In this document: positions 32,028-42,984 of the stretch, piece after piece | Layout of the letters: each line of letters starts with the position of its first letter | How positions within the stretch are numbered: the first letter of the stretch is position 1 | Assembly (NCBI GenBank): GCA_040285825.1 | Contig: JAUPSS010000002.1 | Span: forward strand, 2,604,001 to 2,668,000 | Direction of reading: 5' to 3' | DNA from: Eukaryota sp. TZLM1-RC | Lineage: Eukaryota; Metamonada: BaSk clade | Length of the DNA: 64,000 bases | Made by a program: the position numbers and the translations under genes | The notes under the pieces: model-generated | The model's input: only the letters and a program-made list of their open reading frames with translations | Database searches by the model: none | Told to the model about the DNA's origin: nothing

Positions 32028-32783
32028 ATGACTGTTCCTTCTGTCAACCTCCCGTCTCTTTCTTCCATGAAAGTTGAAAGTGTTCTCTTGTTCCTACAAG
32101 AGTGGAAGATCTATTCTTCTGTGACTTCTAAGAAAGAGCTTGTTCCAGCAAGACTCTTGGTCGATTCTTTTCTGTTAGAGTCCCTATCTCTCCAGAAATC
32201 CGAAGTCTCTTCCAGTGACGATGTTCTTCTTAGACATCTTCAATCTGTCGTATCGTTCGCCACGTACGAAGATTTTAGTCTGGCTATGTCAGAACTGAAG
32301 CTTGATGTCCGTATTGGTGACGTCCGAGAACGTATGTCCTGTTACCTGCGACGTTTCCTCCATGTAAAGAGTAGGGCTTCCGGACTGAAGTTACCAGACA
32401 CAGCTTCTCTGAATCGATTTGCCAGAGGAATTCTTCCCGTAGGTCTTCAACGTTCTCTACTAGCGAGAATTCGAGATGATGTATTCCCAGATCTTCACTC
32501 TCTTGTCGAAACCACTACTGATAAGCTGTTGGACTGCTCTAGGGTTGCTTCATGGACTCGTGGTTTCAAAACCTCAGTGAATGATGTGGAACGTACGGCT
32601 GGCACTAAAACGAGGTCTTCTTGGCGCTCTCAGGATTTAAAAAATCAATCGTGCTTCAAGTGCCACAAGCCTGGACACATCTCCCGTGATTGTCCAGCTA
32701 AAATCAAACATGAGGTAAATTATTTGTGTCACACAAACGATGCACCAAAGAGTTTAACAAACCCCATATCTTCCCTCTATTGA
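32028..32783 (+). CDS. Gag, first unit (retrotransposon capsid with zinc knuckle)
   Basis: 251-residue intact gag, ATG 26 bp after LTR 1. A helical capsid-like region (residues 15-185, LLFLQEWKIYSSVTSKKELV...RGILPVGLQRSLLARIRDDV) resembles gypsy gag, with the typical FLQEWKIY and RGILPxGLQ blocks. A basic linker and one zinc knuckle, CFKCHKPGHISRDC (C-x2-C-x4-H-x4-C), follow. It should assemble particles and bind RNA, relying on pol from another element. Intact in both units, so coding selection or youth is likely. Confidence 0.88.
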   Translation: MTVPSVNLPSLSSMKVESVLLFLQEWKIYSSVTSKKELVPARLLVDSFLLESLSLQKSEVSSSDDVLLRHLQSVVSFATYEDFSLAMSELKLDVRIGDVRERMSCYLRRFLHVKSRASGLKLPDTASLNRFARGILPVGLQRSLLARIRDDVFPDLHSLVETTTDKLLDCSRVASWTRGFKTSVNDVERTAGTKTRSSWRSQDLKNQSCFKCHKPGHISRDCPAKIKHEVNYLCHTNDAPKSLTNPISSLY

Positions 32784-32824
32784 GCCAGTACTGTATTTGT
32801 CCTCAGAAAAGTGGGAAAAAGTAG

Positions 32825-32964
32825 TGTTGTTGTTGAACTCAAATTGAATTAGTAGGTTTCTTTGTATTTCGACTGATGACGTCATACTCATTTATGAATC
32901 AGTTTTATTAATAAACAACAGATTTCTCTCTCTCCTTCGTGTGTTCATCTGCCTAACGGCATCA
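32825..32964 (+). repeat. LTR 2 (shared central LTR) of the gag-only dimer
   Basis: 140 bp; serves as 3' LTR of unit 1 and 5' LTR of unit 2. Confidence 0.9.
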
Positions 32965-32990
32965 ATAATTATTGGCCCTTCTTATTTCAG

Positions 32991-33746
32991 ATGACTGTTC
33001 CTTCTGTCAACCTCCCGTCTCTTTCTTCCATGAAAGTTGAAAGTGTTCTCTTGTTCCTACAAGAGTGGAAGATCTATTCTTCTGTGACTTCTAAGAAAGA
33101 GCTTGTTCCAGCAAGACTCTTGGTCGATTCTTTTCTGTTAGAGTCCCTATCTCTCCAGAAATCCGAAGTCTCTTCCAGTGACGATGTTCTTCTTAGACAT
33201 CTTCAATCTGTCGTATCGTTCGCCACGTACGAAGATTTTAGTCTGGCTATGTCAGAACTGAAGCTTGATGTCCGTATTGGTGACGTCCGAGAACGTATGT
33301 CCTGTTACCTGCGACGTTTCCTCCATGTAAAGAGTAGGGCTTCCGGACCGAAGTTACCAGACACAGCTTTTCTGAATCGATTTGCCAGAGGAATTCTTCC
33401 CGTAGGTCTTCAACGTTCTCTACTAGCGAGAATTCGAGATGATGTATTCCCAGATCTTCACTCTCTTGTCGAAACCACTACTGATAAGCTGTTGGACTGC
33501 TCTAGGGTTGCTTCATGGACTCGTGGTTTCAAAACCTCAGTGAATGATGTGGAACGTACGGCTGGCACTAAAACGAGGTCCTCTTGGCGCTCTCAGGATT
33601 TAAAAAATCAATCGTGCTTCAAGTGCCACAAGCCTGGACACATCTCCCGTGATTGTCCAGCTAAAATCAAACATGAGGTAAATTATTTGTGTCACACAAA
33701 CGATGCACCAAAGAGTTTAACAAACCCCATATCTTCCCTCTATTGA
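32991..33746 (+). CDS. Gag, second unit
   Basis: 251 residues, identical to the first unit except two residues (Leu to Pro in SGPKLPDT, Ser to Phe in DTAFLN) and one silent change near the zinc knuckle. Intact. Confidence 0.88.
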   Translation: MTVPSVNLPSLSSMKVESVLLFLQEWKIYSSVTSKKELVPARLLVDSFLLESLSLQKSEVSSSDDVLLRHLQSVVSFATYEDFSLAMSELKLDVRIGDVRERMSCYLRRFLHVKSRASGPKLPDTAFLNRFARGILPVGLQRSLLARIRDDVFPDLHSLVETTTDKLLDCSRVASWTRGFKTSVNDVERTAGTKTRSSWRSQDLKNQSCFKCHKPGHISRDCPAKIKHEVNYLCHTNDAPKSLTNPISSLY

Positions 33747-33787
33747 GCCAGTACTGTATTTGTCCTCAGAAAAGTGGGAAAAAGTAG

Positions 33788-33929
33788 TGTTGTTGTTGAA
33801 CTCAAATTGAATTAGTAGGTTTCTTTGTATTTCGACTGATGACGTGATACTCATTTATGAATCAGTTTTATTAATAAACAACAGATTTCTCTCTCTCTCC
33901 TTCGTGTGTTCATCTGCCTAACGGCATCA
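33788..33929 (+). repeat. LTR 3 of the gag-only dimer
   Basis: 142 bp. Differs from LTRs 1 and 2 by a C-to-G change in GACGTGATAC and one extra CT in a CT tract. Confidence 0.9.
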
Positions 33930-34291
33930 CTTGAGGAATTAAGATGTTCGCTTTCAACAGTACCTGTGAAAAATTCATAAAGGGATGTTATCTAATTACA
34001 GTTTCTGAAGATTTTCATAATATTTCTTGGCTTGATTTTTTTGCTGGTTGAATAGATTTAAAAGGAGCAAATAAACTTTGTTAACTTTCCAATACTCGCT
34101 TGATGCCAATGATGAAGATCTTCAGCAATATTTGCTACAAATGTATCAATGAAAAATTAGTAGATCATATTGATATTTCGTACTGCATACCCACCAGGAG
34201 TTTAAGGTGAAAATCATCGCACTCGTCAAATACATCTACAATAAGCAAAGCAATTCAATAAACTTTATAATCCGATAAACATCAACTACTA

Positions 34292-35577
34292 CTACAACTC
34301 CTGTACATTAAGATAGGTACAAAACACCATGAGCACTATTCCAATAAAAGTGATTAAATATCCCATAACCCTCTTTAAAGGATACCACCTATCACCAATA
34401 GACTTACTTTCCTTAGTAACGTAAAGGAAAAATAAACCAGGAAAAACAAAACCAATCAAAAGACCAACTGAACCTCCAGCAAGGCCAAGCACAACCTCTA
34501 TACGTTCTTCCAAGATCGCAACAGTGACACAAATTCCAACCAAAAGAGTAGCAAGGACGAACTGTCGCCTCCAAAGAGGTTTGGCATCTTCAAGAAACAT
34601 TGCTTCAAAGCTACATCTCATTGAAAAACAAACAACCGGAAAACCAAAAGCGAGAGAAAATGACAGTCCAAACCGACTTATTATAGCTAAAATGTCATTG
34701 TGGGCATAGTTCTCAATGACATCCGACAATATAGAATCAGTAAAACTGGCGTAGCCAGTCAGAGCAACAATTGAGTACATGACAAGACAAACAACAGCAG
34801 TACTGATGACAGACACTGCAAAGCGCTTAGGTGATCGTCTATCAAGCTCCTGGTATAAAACAGGAACAGAATAATGTGCAGTAAAGCTAACGGCCATCTA
34901 GAGTGAATTTAAATAAAAGTACATACAAGAGGGATTGCTAGTAATGCTTTGGGTGAGAAATTCCACCAAATAAATGGTCCTTTGGGATCTGGCATGGGGT
35001 AGGATTTGGTGGCTAGACGGTAGACCATGCTGCAGGTGAAGAATATCACGCCTACTACAGCCACCACACTAGTGTATTTCAGGGCATCTAGTTTTGGAAA
35101 CAGGGTTAGAGGATAAAGGATAAAAGCGGACAAAAGGATGAGCAATGAGTTCCTATTAGTGAGAAACGATGGAGCTGATTCAGGGAGTAGAGTCTTGGTG
35201 ATGGACGGGAGAAAATGTCCAAGAAGAACAACATAACCGATGGCAAGACTGGCAGTGTAGAGAAAGACAGAAAATTCAACGACAATTGCAGATCTGTGAC
35301 CAAAAACCTTCTTGGCAATTCCACGATAATTATAGGTACCAGTTTGCTCACAACAAATAGAAAGCATAATGAATGAGGTAACAGAGAGGAGACAAACACA
35401 GATCATCAAACAAAGTGCCAATCCAGCTCCAGCTTGATGCATGGTGTAACCTAAACAAAGAACACCAGCACCGATAACCGTGTTTGCAAGGTTAACAGAT
35501 GTAGAGAAGATAGTAGCACCTTTATGAGAACCATGCTCTGCATTAATGAGGAGTGGTTGAATTGCTACTTCCGTCAT
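34292..35577 (-). CDS. Amino acid transporter (AAAP/SLC38-like), two exons
   Basis: 418-residue polytopic membrane protein of the amino acid/auxin permease family. The N-terminal signature FSTSVNLANTVIGAGVLCLG with the unwound helix-1 segment G-A-G is present, followed by about ten more hydrophobic helices. The frame is joined by removing a 29-nt intron at 34898-34926 (GTATGTAC...CACTCTAG), giving IPL-MAVSFTAHYSVPV; exons 34927-35577 and 34292-34897. Likely exchanges neutral amino acids across the plasma or lysosomal membrane. A close inverted paralogue lies at 42985-44264. No stop or frameshift is present. Confidence 0.9.
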
Positions 35578-35679
35578 TCATTCAGATTGTCAAGAGAAGC
35601 AGTTGTCCTTCAAAATAGGGAAATTCCCCTTAACAAACTCCAACTCTATTTCAACGATTGGAAAACCTAACTTCAACTC

Positions 35680-35790
35680 AAAAACTGAGGCCTTTCATTA
35701 ACACTCAATCTGACTTTAGCAATTGCAAACATTTTCAGACTTGCCAGCTTAATTCTACTGAAAAGCCTTTTTAAGCCGCTTAGTGCTCTC
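35680..35790 (-). pseudogene. Fanzor-like nuclease, short C-terminal remnant
   Basis: Minus-strand reading SRIKLASLKMFAIAKVRLS then NERPQ aligns residue by residue with NRNKLACLNMFAIAEARMS...NERPQ at 52.6 kb. Only this last RuvC segment remains, with Asn-Lys changed to Ile-Lys. Confidence 0.6.
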
Positions 35791-35799
35791 CAGCTTAAC

Positions 35800-36980
35800 A
35801 CCTATCAAGCTCTCAGACAGCTGCAGGAATCGGATTCTCCTTTTGTCTCTGTTCACGATGGACTGAAGCTCAAACTTTAGTTCTCAATGCTGGCCTTGAT
35901 CTAATGCAAGGAAATCCTACCTCAATTCCTCGAAATCAGCGCATTGCTGCTTTACTCCGATTTTGGGGTTCAGAAGTAGTAAATGTCCACAGCATCAGGA
36001 TCTGTAGAAAATTTGCCCCTACCTTCCTACTGAAAAGTAGAAAACCTCACGGTTCGTTGTGACCCTCCACCAAATTACCCACAAGGCGATGTTGTAGTAG
36101 GTTTCAAAACTACTCGTGATGAGGATCTTCGCTGGTGACGAGCTGAATCTCTTCCTCAACCGATTTAATCCCTATCCTTTCTCTAGGTTTAGCCTTGGGT
36201 ACAACGCGTCTCTGTACAGAGTTTTCTGGACGGGATGCTGGTTCACTTATACTACGAACTTTCGGAGATCCATTCTATTTCGAGGACCGTAAACCCTTAT
36301 TTTCCTGGGTTAATGCTGATGGGACTATAACGAGTTATTATCCCAGTGCACATACATTTGTAGAATAAAAAACAGACAGGTAATCGCCCCATTAGGACAA
36401 ACACGGTTTACTCATCCTTGATCATTCAGTCTCAAATGGATGATCAAGAAGATGAACCTTTGAAGACAACTACCGAAACCACTACAAAGACAGAGGAACA
36501 GCCTGTGGTAGTTCAATCTATAGAACTTACAACTCCTTGCCAGCTCCTACAAAACCCTAGGTTTTTAGCTGCAATTTCATCCAACACCTCAAGAATCTAA
36601 CAGTTTGGTCCCGGAATCAATGGCGGGTTTACAAAATGGAGACAGAGAGAGACAAAAGAGTGGTCCTTTTAAAATAACCCACGTATTCATCTGTATAGAT
36701 AACATCATCAAAGTACACCACCAACGATAATTAGTCTCACTGAGATTAATTACGAGGACATTTTCATCAGTCAACTACCTCATTTAATCTCACTGAGCCT
36801 AAATGCGAAGTGAGACTATATGCGAATCTTCATAAGTAGTCTCACTACATGAAACTTTATTACTTGAATATTTTAAACCTACTATCAAATCTATTCAACA
36901 TTCACAACATCTTCAAGAACGTCGTCATCTGCCAAAGGGTTCTTTCCATTAAAACACATTCTATGAGTAAGTAGCAGATT
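35800..36980. other. Decayed sequence of unknown origin
   Basis: Only broken frames, e.g. GDPFYFEDRKPLFSWVNADG (about 36270) and a 60-codon Thr/Glu-rich ORF at 36418-36600. May include the gag side of the gypsy copy that follows; not proven. Confidence 0.3.
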
Positions 36981-36989
36981 CAAAGAGTT

Positions 36990-37880
36990 CCTCTAACGTT
37001 TTTGATGTGTCCTCGCAAAAGTTCGAAGTCGTGAAGTCAGCCTTGGATAGCAAAAATGCCATTTCGTGTCTTCTAGACACCCCATTAAGATCCTTTGCAG
37101 TTCTCCTTTTCATGCTTACCGAAAATGCCTTCCAGTACTATCTCAAAGGAAGGTGTCTGATCTTATTCACAGATCATCAGAACCTTAGATGATATCCGCT
37201 CCGAACATACACGGAATAGTCAGCAGGTGGGTTCCCATCTTTTCTGAGTTTCTATTCAATATCGTTCACACTAAAGGAAAAGAGAACCATTGCGCAGACA
37301 AGCTATCCAGGACAGTACCGCCGCGAGACAATCACACCGTCAATCATCTGGTACATTCAAACGACCAAGAGTTCAAACTGGAACTGAAAGATGCTTCGTT
37401 GAAGACCGGTCACACACAGGTCAAGCATGCTTCATAAACTGCAACAAAACTACATGGTTAGTACAAAGGTTTATTCGTAGTAGTTGTCACCCCGTCTACC
37501 TCCACTGCCAACATTAAGAATTTGTGAACTTGTATGTTGGTCAAAGCCAGCTACCATCGCCTCCAGTCTTGACATTGTAGCCTCGCTTCTGATGATGCAT
37601 TTTATTCCTGGGTTGCTGCTGGTGATTTTGAAAAGCATGTTATTCAAAAGGTCCTTAGTCAGGATTGCGACTATTGCCAAGTCTAATGGCCTGGTAACCA
37701 CATCACCACTGTGCTGATTTCCACCGCTAATAACACTGCTGCCTGAAAAGCTTTTGCCAAGTCCTTATCCAATTCTCGCTCCTCGTCCTTCAATCGAAAA
37801 CGTCGTGCAAATTCCAATAATACGTTCCTCCCGTCGTTTCTAGGCCTCGACGCTCGAAAAAGAGAAAGGGAAGTGTTAAC
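36990..37880 (+). pseudogene. Gypsy copy related to the 15-19 kb family, integrase deleted
   Basis: RNase H pieces (YYLKGRCLILFTDHQNLR, then IVSRWVPIFSEFLFNIVHTK and ADKLSRTVPP) match the 15-19 kb element. After about 37470 the sequence jumps to the chromo-like C-terminus: DDAFYSWVAAGDFEKHVIQK, VLSQDCDYCQV, then a basic tail ending ARKRERKC before TGTTAAC, a probable LTR start. The whole integrase is missing, and stops are frequent. Confidence 0.75.
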
Positions 37881-38039
37881 TTTGACTAGCTTCATTATTT
37901 CTATTGGTTTTAGATTAGTTTATATTATTATACTTTATTATACTTTAATCTACAATTGCGCTCTAGCGCTGAAGTCGAAGGAAACCATTTTATCTTCATA
38001 ATAAATTACATTTTCTTTCAGGATACATGGACCCTAACC

Positions 38040-39200
38040 CAAGGTCATCATAAACTCTTCACTAATGGGACGAAATTCATGGAACCAAGATTTCCTCCAC
38101 GAAATCTTGATTTGCTCGATGTCTAGCTAAAGCTTTTCTAATTCGATTAAATAACCCAGTTATTCTACTAATAATGTCAATTTGAATTCGAAAGCGCCAG
38201 AAAAAGATATCAAATCTTTTCGTTGTTTTTTCTTGAACCATTTTGTGGAAATCATTGAAAAAGTTTCCTGCTTCTACTGATAGTCTTCCGTTTATCGATA
38301 AGCGAAAGCAATAAAAACTAGTTCAGTATTTCTACCAGCATTAGCTTCTTCGGTATATTTGTCATATTTTCTATGTTTTTCTAGGCCTTAAATTCGAGAG
38401 CATCTACAGGTTACGTTTTTTTTGAACCAAAGTGTCATTTGTGTCTTTTCATGAGACAAAGTCAACAACAGCTTCTGAGTTCTCAATCCAATCACAGAAT
38501 ATATGAGCTCTATCATCAGAACCAAAATTATTTAATTACAGTAATTCTTTCAGCAGAGGCACTTTGATACACGAGATTCTTGAAGCTTGAGCCATATTAA
38601 TAAAAGTGTCTCGAACAGCATCATGTAATGAAGAACGATAGGTCATCGGTTTAGAACAGTTCAGAGTATGACGCAAAGTGAGTTGAGGTGAATTCGAACA
38701 AATACATTTTTCTTTTGATAATAATTGATCAATGGGAATATTCAACTATAATCTCATCTTTGTTACAAACGCTTTATTGGTAGCACACAGTCCAAATCTT
38801 CGTGGCACAATGGTCATAAACAGTGAAGAATCTGATGACTGATTTTCACAAACACCACTTTTCAATAACAATAGGTGGAGATCTTGGTTTAAAACAGCCA
38901 ATTTGCATACATTTTTTTAAAAAATCATTTCATACATTCCAGTCAATCGCTTCTGTAATATTCGAAGAGTGTATTTTACATTTAAGCAAATCTTGTCTGG
39001 AATATTGCCATTGAATGATTGGGGAAAGCATCGACTCCATTTTTCTTCATGGATTTTTGATATATCTTCATTTAATGCAAAATTAGTTGAATTATGTGTT
39101 GTCATTAATAGATCATCCCCAATCTGCAAGTCTTTCAGTGAACTCAAAAAATGCATTTCTACATCCACCGATAAAAGCTCAAGAAGTAAGAATTTAGGCC
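38040..39200 (-). pseudogene. RLE-type LINE, family B, antisense decayed copy
   Basis: Reading leftward: a thumb-like segment (KWSRCFPQSFNGNIPDKICL), the knuckle CSNSPQLTLRHTLNC, SSLHDAVRDTFINMAQ, a broken nuclease-like block (DWIENSEAVVDFVS) and the family-B C-terminus, ending at GTCCCATTAG. Collinear with the plus-strand copy at 25.4-27.3 kb. Confidence 0.78.
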
Positions 39201-39254
39201 TTAGTCCAACTTAAACCGGCATAATGTGGACTAAGAAGAGCATGCATGTTAAAT

Positions 39255-39540
39255 TAACAAATTAAAAAAAATTATACTCTTCTTTTGTCTTCATTCCGTT
39301 TGCAATTTCGATTTTTGGAAGTATTGGTAAGATAGGTCAAAAGCTTCTTGATTCTTTTGCCAAGTTATGTCTTGAACGTAACAGATTATTTAACATTTCC
39401 ATTTGGCGTAATAGAATCATCTTTGCTTTATTTCGAAGCTTTCTTAAATACTTGTCTCAGATATTCAAAAAGTTATATAGAAGTGTAAGGGTAGATGTGG
39501 AGAATTTTTCTTTTTATGAGTTCTAGCTCTTAGCCGTATG
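39255..39540 (+). pseudogene. LINE C-terminal fragment with (TAA)n-type tail
   Basis: Reads FAISIFGSIGKIGQKLLDSF, then WRNRIIFALFRSFLKYL, ending SFYEF-stop: the C-terminus typical of these LINEs. About 30 bp beyond it is a run of ATA repeats, as in many non-LTR 3' tails. The MULE is inserted right after that run. Confidence 0.6.
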
Positions 39541-39580
39541 TTGTCACCCTATAATAATAATAATAATAAATAAAATTAAA

Positions 39581-40722
39581 GGGAAAAGTACACATCTACC
39601 CATTTTTGCAAAAAGTGGAACACGTCTACCCACCACAATAAAGTGAACACATCTACCCACTTTTTTACTGATAGGACTTCTTTGCAGATTGGACATGCCA
39701 ACAACCTCTTCCGTTGTTGCTGAATCAACTATAACTCTCAAACATAACGACACCGATTATCTCTTGAAAATCGGTTCCCTGGCTTCGGTGGAAATCATAA
39801 AGGAACTGATTCGGCTAGATTGTGTCCAGAGCAGTGCCTATTGTGTCTACAAAAAGTCTGAACATACAAGAATTTATGCTCGTTGCAAAAATAAAAGATG
39901 TACGTTTGAATGCTATGCTACACGACCATAATCCGCTGTTACAACAACTCCTTATGAGGTTAAGCGGTATAAAGCTCATTCCTGTGATGGTAATCTAACT
40001 TCTTCCTACAAGATTCTTCCTCCTTCCACAGATTACCTTGCCTCTTTGACATCCATTCGTACAAAAATCCAAAAGGATCCTGCCATCAGCTCCAAGCATT
40101 TGAAAGTGGATTTAAACACAGCGGCTGGATTTATACTTCCCAATCACACTGTTAAGCGGGCACGGCACATGATTAAAACCAGTCTTTATGGAACTGAAGA
40201 ATCAAGCTACAAAAAACTTGACCACTATTTGGAACTTTTAAGTCAAAGAAACCTCGAAAGTGTTATTGATCTTGAAAAGGATACAACTGACACCTTTAGA
40301 CGACTGTTCATAGCGCTGCAAGGTACAATCAAGGGATTTGCATTTTGTCGTTCAATGGTTCTTCTGGATGGGACGCACTTGAAAACCAAACATAAAGAAG
40401 TGTTGTTGACATCCACGTCCATTGATGCAGAGGGCCATTTGTTTCCACTGGCCTTTGCAGTAGTGTCGACCGAAAACAAAGACAACTGGACCTTAGGGAG
40501 GTTTATCGTATGCTTAAAATGTCCATAAACGGTTTATTTGATGTTTGAGATGAGTTTGGTGAACGTACCAAGTAATTAAGAAACACAAACATGATTACAT
40601 CATCAAACAAATCGGGATGGATAAGTTTCCTTAAAACAATTGGGTACAGAAGTACCAAAAAATTCAGCAGTGGGTAGGTGTGTTTCACTTTTCAAAAAGG
40701 TGGGTAGGTGTGTCCCTGACCC
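39581..40722 (+). mobile_element. Short Mutator-like (MULE) DNA transposon
   Basis: 1142 bp with imperfect terminal inverted repeats of about 53 bp (39581-39633 and 40670-40722, outer ends GGGAAAAGTACACATCTACC and GGGTCAGGGACACACCTACC on opposite strands). A perfect 9-bp target duplication AAAATTAAA (39572-39580 and 40723-40731) flanks it. The 9-bp TSD and the transposase both indicate Mutator. The transposase is incomplete, so the copy is non-autonomous. Confidence 0.9.
39695..40528 (+). pseudogene. MULE transposase, interrupted and C-terminally truncated
   Basis: N-terminal Cys-rich DNA-binding domain (IYARCKNKRCTFECYA), an in-frame TAA at 39929-39931, then the same frame continues into the catalytic domain. 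The first catalytic Asp is in SMVLLDGTHLKTKH and the second in TSIDAEGHLFPLAFAVVSTE. The sequence ends at DNWTLGRF, so the distal Glu and C-terminal zinc finger are missing. DGTHL...DA....PLAFA is the diagnostic MULE pattern. Confidence 0.87.
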
Positions 40723-40795
40723 AAAATTAAAAAATGTAAAATATTGAGTTAAAATTGTCATTTCGGGAGTTCCTCTGACTTTCCTTAATATCACG

Positions 40796-42227
40796 ATGAG
40801 TCACTTCATTCTTGTCGGATTATTGCTCCTTCTCGCAGTCTCTGCAGTGGATGTGTCTGTGATGCTTCCTTTGGATCTTGTCAACAACCGTGGAGAACTA
40901 GCTTATCCCGAAACTGAAATCTTGGACTGGTTTTATAAGCTTACTAATGCATCCATCACAAATGTTATGTCTGATGTTTGGTGGGGATTAACTGAACCTC
41001 AACCAAGACAATACAACTTCAATCCTTATATCAACTTGCTTCAAATAGCACAGAAAGCTGGTGTCAAAGTACAGTTTGTGACTTCATTCCATAGATGTGG
41101 TGGCAACGTAGGTGATACATGTATGTTGTCCAGTTTGTGACCTTAGGCGACATACCTTTGCCACAATGGGTTCTTGATACTGGTAAACAAAATCCTGACA
41201 TATGGTATACCGATCAACATGGTCATAGAGATGAAGAGTACATTTCCCTTGGTGTTGATAATGAAAAGATCTTTGGTGCCCCTGCACGTTCGCCAGTGGA
41301 AATCTATGCTGATTGGGTGGAAGCATTGGTCAAAAGAACTCGCCCCTTCCTCTGGACTACACTTACAGAATTCCAATTAGGTGTTGTATGTTGTTCCCAT
41401 AATTGTTCTCATCTCATGGACCCTGTGGAGAACTCAGATATCCTTCGTATCAATTGGATCGCTGGCAGTTCTGTGGTGTTGGCGAGTTCCAGTGCTATGA
41501 TAAATACATGTTGGAGAGACTAGCGCGAGCAGCTGACGTTAAAGGAATGGACTGGAAACGTCCTCCTAGTGATGTATGTCTTCTGTCTTTAATTCAATAA
41601 CTTTAGGCAGGTGATTACAATTCTCGCCCTGATCAAACCAACTTCTTCCGTGCTAATGGAGGTTATTCCACTGATTATGGTCAATTCTTCCTTGACTGGT
41701 ATTCTGGTGAGCTTATGAATCATTTTGATACAGTAGTAGGAGCAGTCAGAGCACGACTCGGAAGCTTGGGCCTCGCAAAGTTTCCCCTTGGTGTCAAAAT
41801 TGCTGGAATTCATTGGCATTACAAACACAATTCACATGCAGCTGAACTCACTGCAGGTTACTACAACACTAATGGTTATAATGGTTATGCTCGTTTACTT
41901 CCTCTTTTCAGGAAGCATGGAATCACCTTTGATTTTACTTGTTTGGAAATGAGAGATCACCAACAAGATCCTGGCTGTGACGCTTCTCCGTGGAATCTCG
42001 TTGGACAAACCATTAGAGCCGCTACCCTTAAGCAAGTCAAATACTCGGGAGAGAATGCAATTGCAGGGTTTAGTCAAGAAGCATTTGATACGATGATCGA
42101 AAATGCTAAACGTTACGGAGAGGGGTCTATCCATACTTTGACTTTCCTTCGTTTGGGTCCTGAAATGTTCTTTAGTGATAATTATAATAGAATGAAGAAT
42201 TTCGCTATCACTATGAAGTACTTGTAG
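40796..42227 (+). CDS. Secreted beta-amylase, four exons
   Basis: 446-residue glycoside hydrolase family 14 enzyme, which releases maltose from starch or glycogen ends. Signal peptide [17 protein letters not shown]; then [16 protein letters not shown], the flexible-loop motif [29 protein letters not shown] with the catalytic acid Glu, [20 protein letters not shown], and FTCLEMRD with the catalytic base Glu. Introns: 41121-41146 (26 nt), 41386-41417 (32 nt) and 41574-41606 (33 nt), all starting GTATGT. The first and third end TAG. The second ends CAT although protein continuity demands that boundary. Exons total 1341 nt in frame. The signal peptide suggests secretion or a digestive vacuole. 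Confidence 0.88.
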
Positions 42228-42984
42228 ATTGTTTTAGTTGTTTGCATTTATTATTTTGTAAAATTTGTTTGTAATTGCTTATACTATGTGCTGTTACAGA
42301 TTTCATTTTTGCCATAGAGTTGTAGGGTAATTTGACGGCATTGTTGACAATCATTTTGTCATCACTGTCATGTTGTGTACACAGGGTGTTTCACAAAGTA
42401 AAAGAAGATTTACTATCAAAAGTTGATAGGTTACATATTAACAATTACTAATAAAAGTTCTGCAATATACATTGGTGAACATTTCTAACTCTCATCCTCC
42501 TCGAAGAACAAATTTCCTCACGAACCCAGTCCTAATCTGGATGCTGTTACGGTTAGGTCAATGATGTTGTTGTTGGTTTCTATTATAGTGGCCACACAAG
42601 GGCTTATAATTAAAATATAGAAAAACTATACTTGAACCACTGCAACATCATGTTACAAGATTTAATATTACTTCGTGAGTTTGGTGCGAGTAAAAAAGGT
42701 TATTATTTTTTAGAAAAGTAATGATGTATAGCTAAAGTTTATAGTTTATAGTGTTACAAGAAGTCCTGCAAAACAAACATTCCCATAGTTCCTGAATTTC
42801 GAGTGGTGGACGTTCCTGGTGTGCTCAAAGTGACTGAACGGCCACGCACGTAGATGATGTTCATCCAAACTCAGACATTGATGATCATTTCAACTTAATG
42901 ACGATGGATGCCCGATGGAAAGTATAGGGAAAGGCGGTAACCGCCAAACAGATTGAAGAAATTCAATCTTTTTTGATCGTGACT
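42228..42984. other. Spacer, nothing recognised
   Basis: About 750 bp with no open frame longer than 60 codons. A patch near 42783-42850 (IPIVPEFRVVDVPGVLKVTE) may be an old coding scrap. Confidence 0.5.

Larger units (their letters stand above)
31862..33929 (+). mobile_element. Gag-only LTR retrotransposon, head-to-tail dimer (TR-GAG-like)
   Basis: LTR - gag - LTR - gag - LTR. Three LTRs (31862-32001, 32825-32964, 33788-33929) bound two 823-bp internal units, with an exact period of 963 bp. A 4-bp target duplication CTTG flanks the whole (31858-31861 and 33930-33933). The only ORF is gag; there is no pol. A purine tract, GTGGGAAAAAGTAG, precedes each downstream LTR as a polypurine tract. 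Copies differ at only a few bases. This structure matches the gag-only terminal-repeat elements (TR-GAG) known from plants. Confidence 0.9.
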
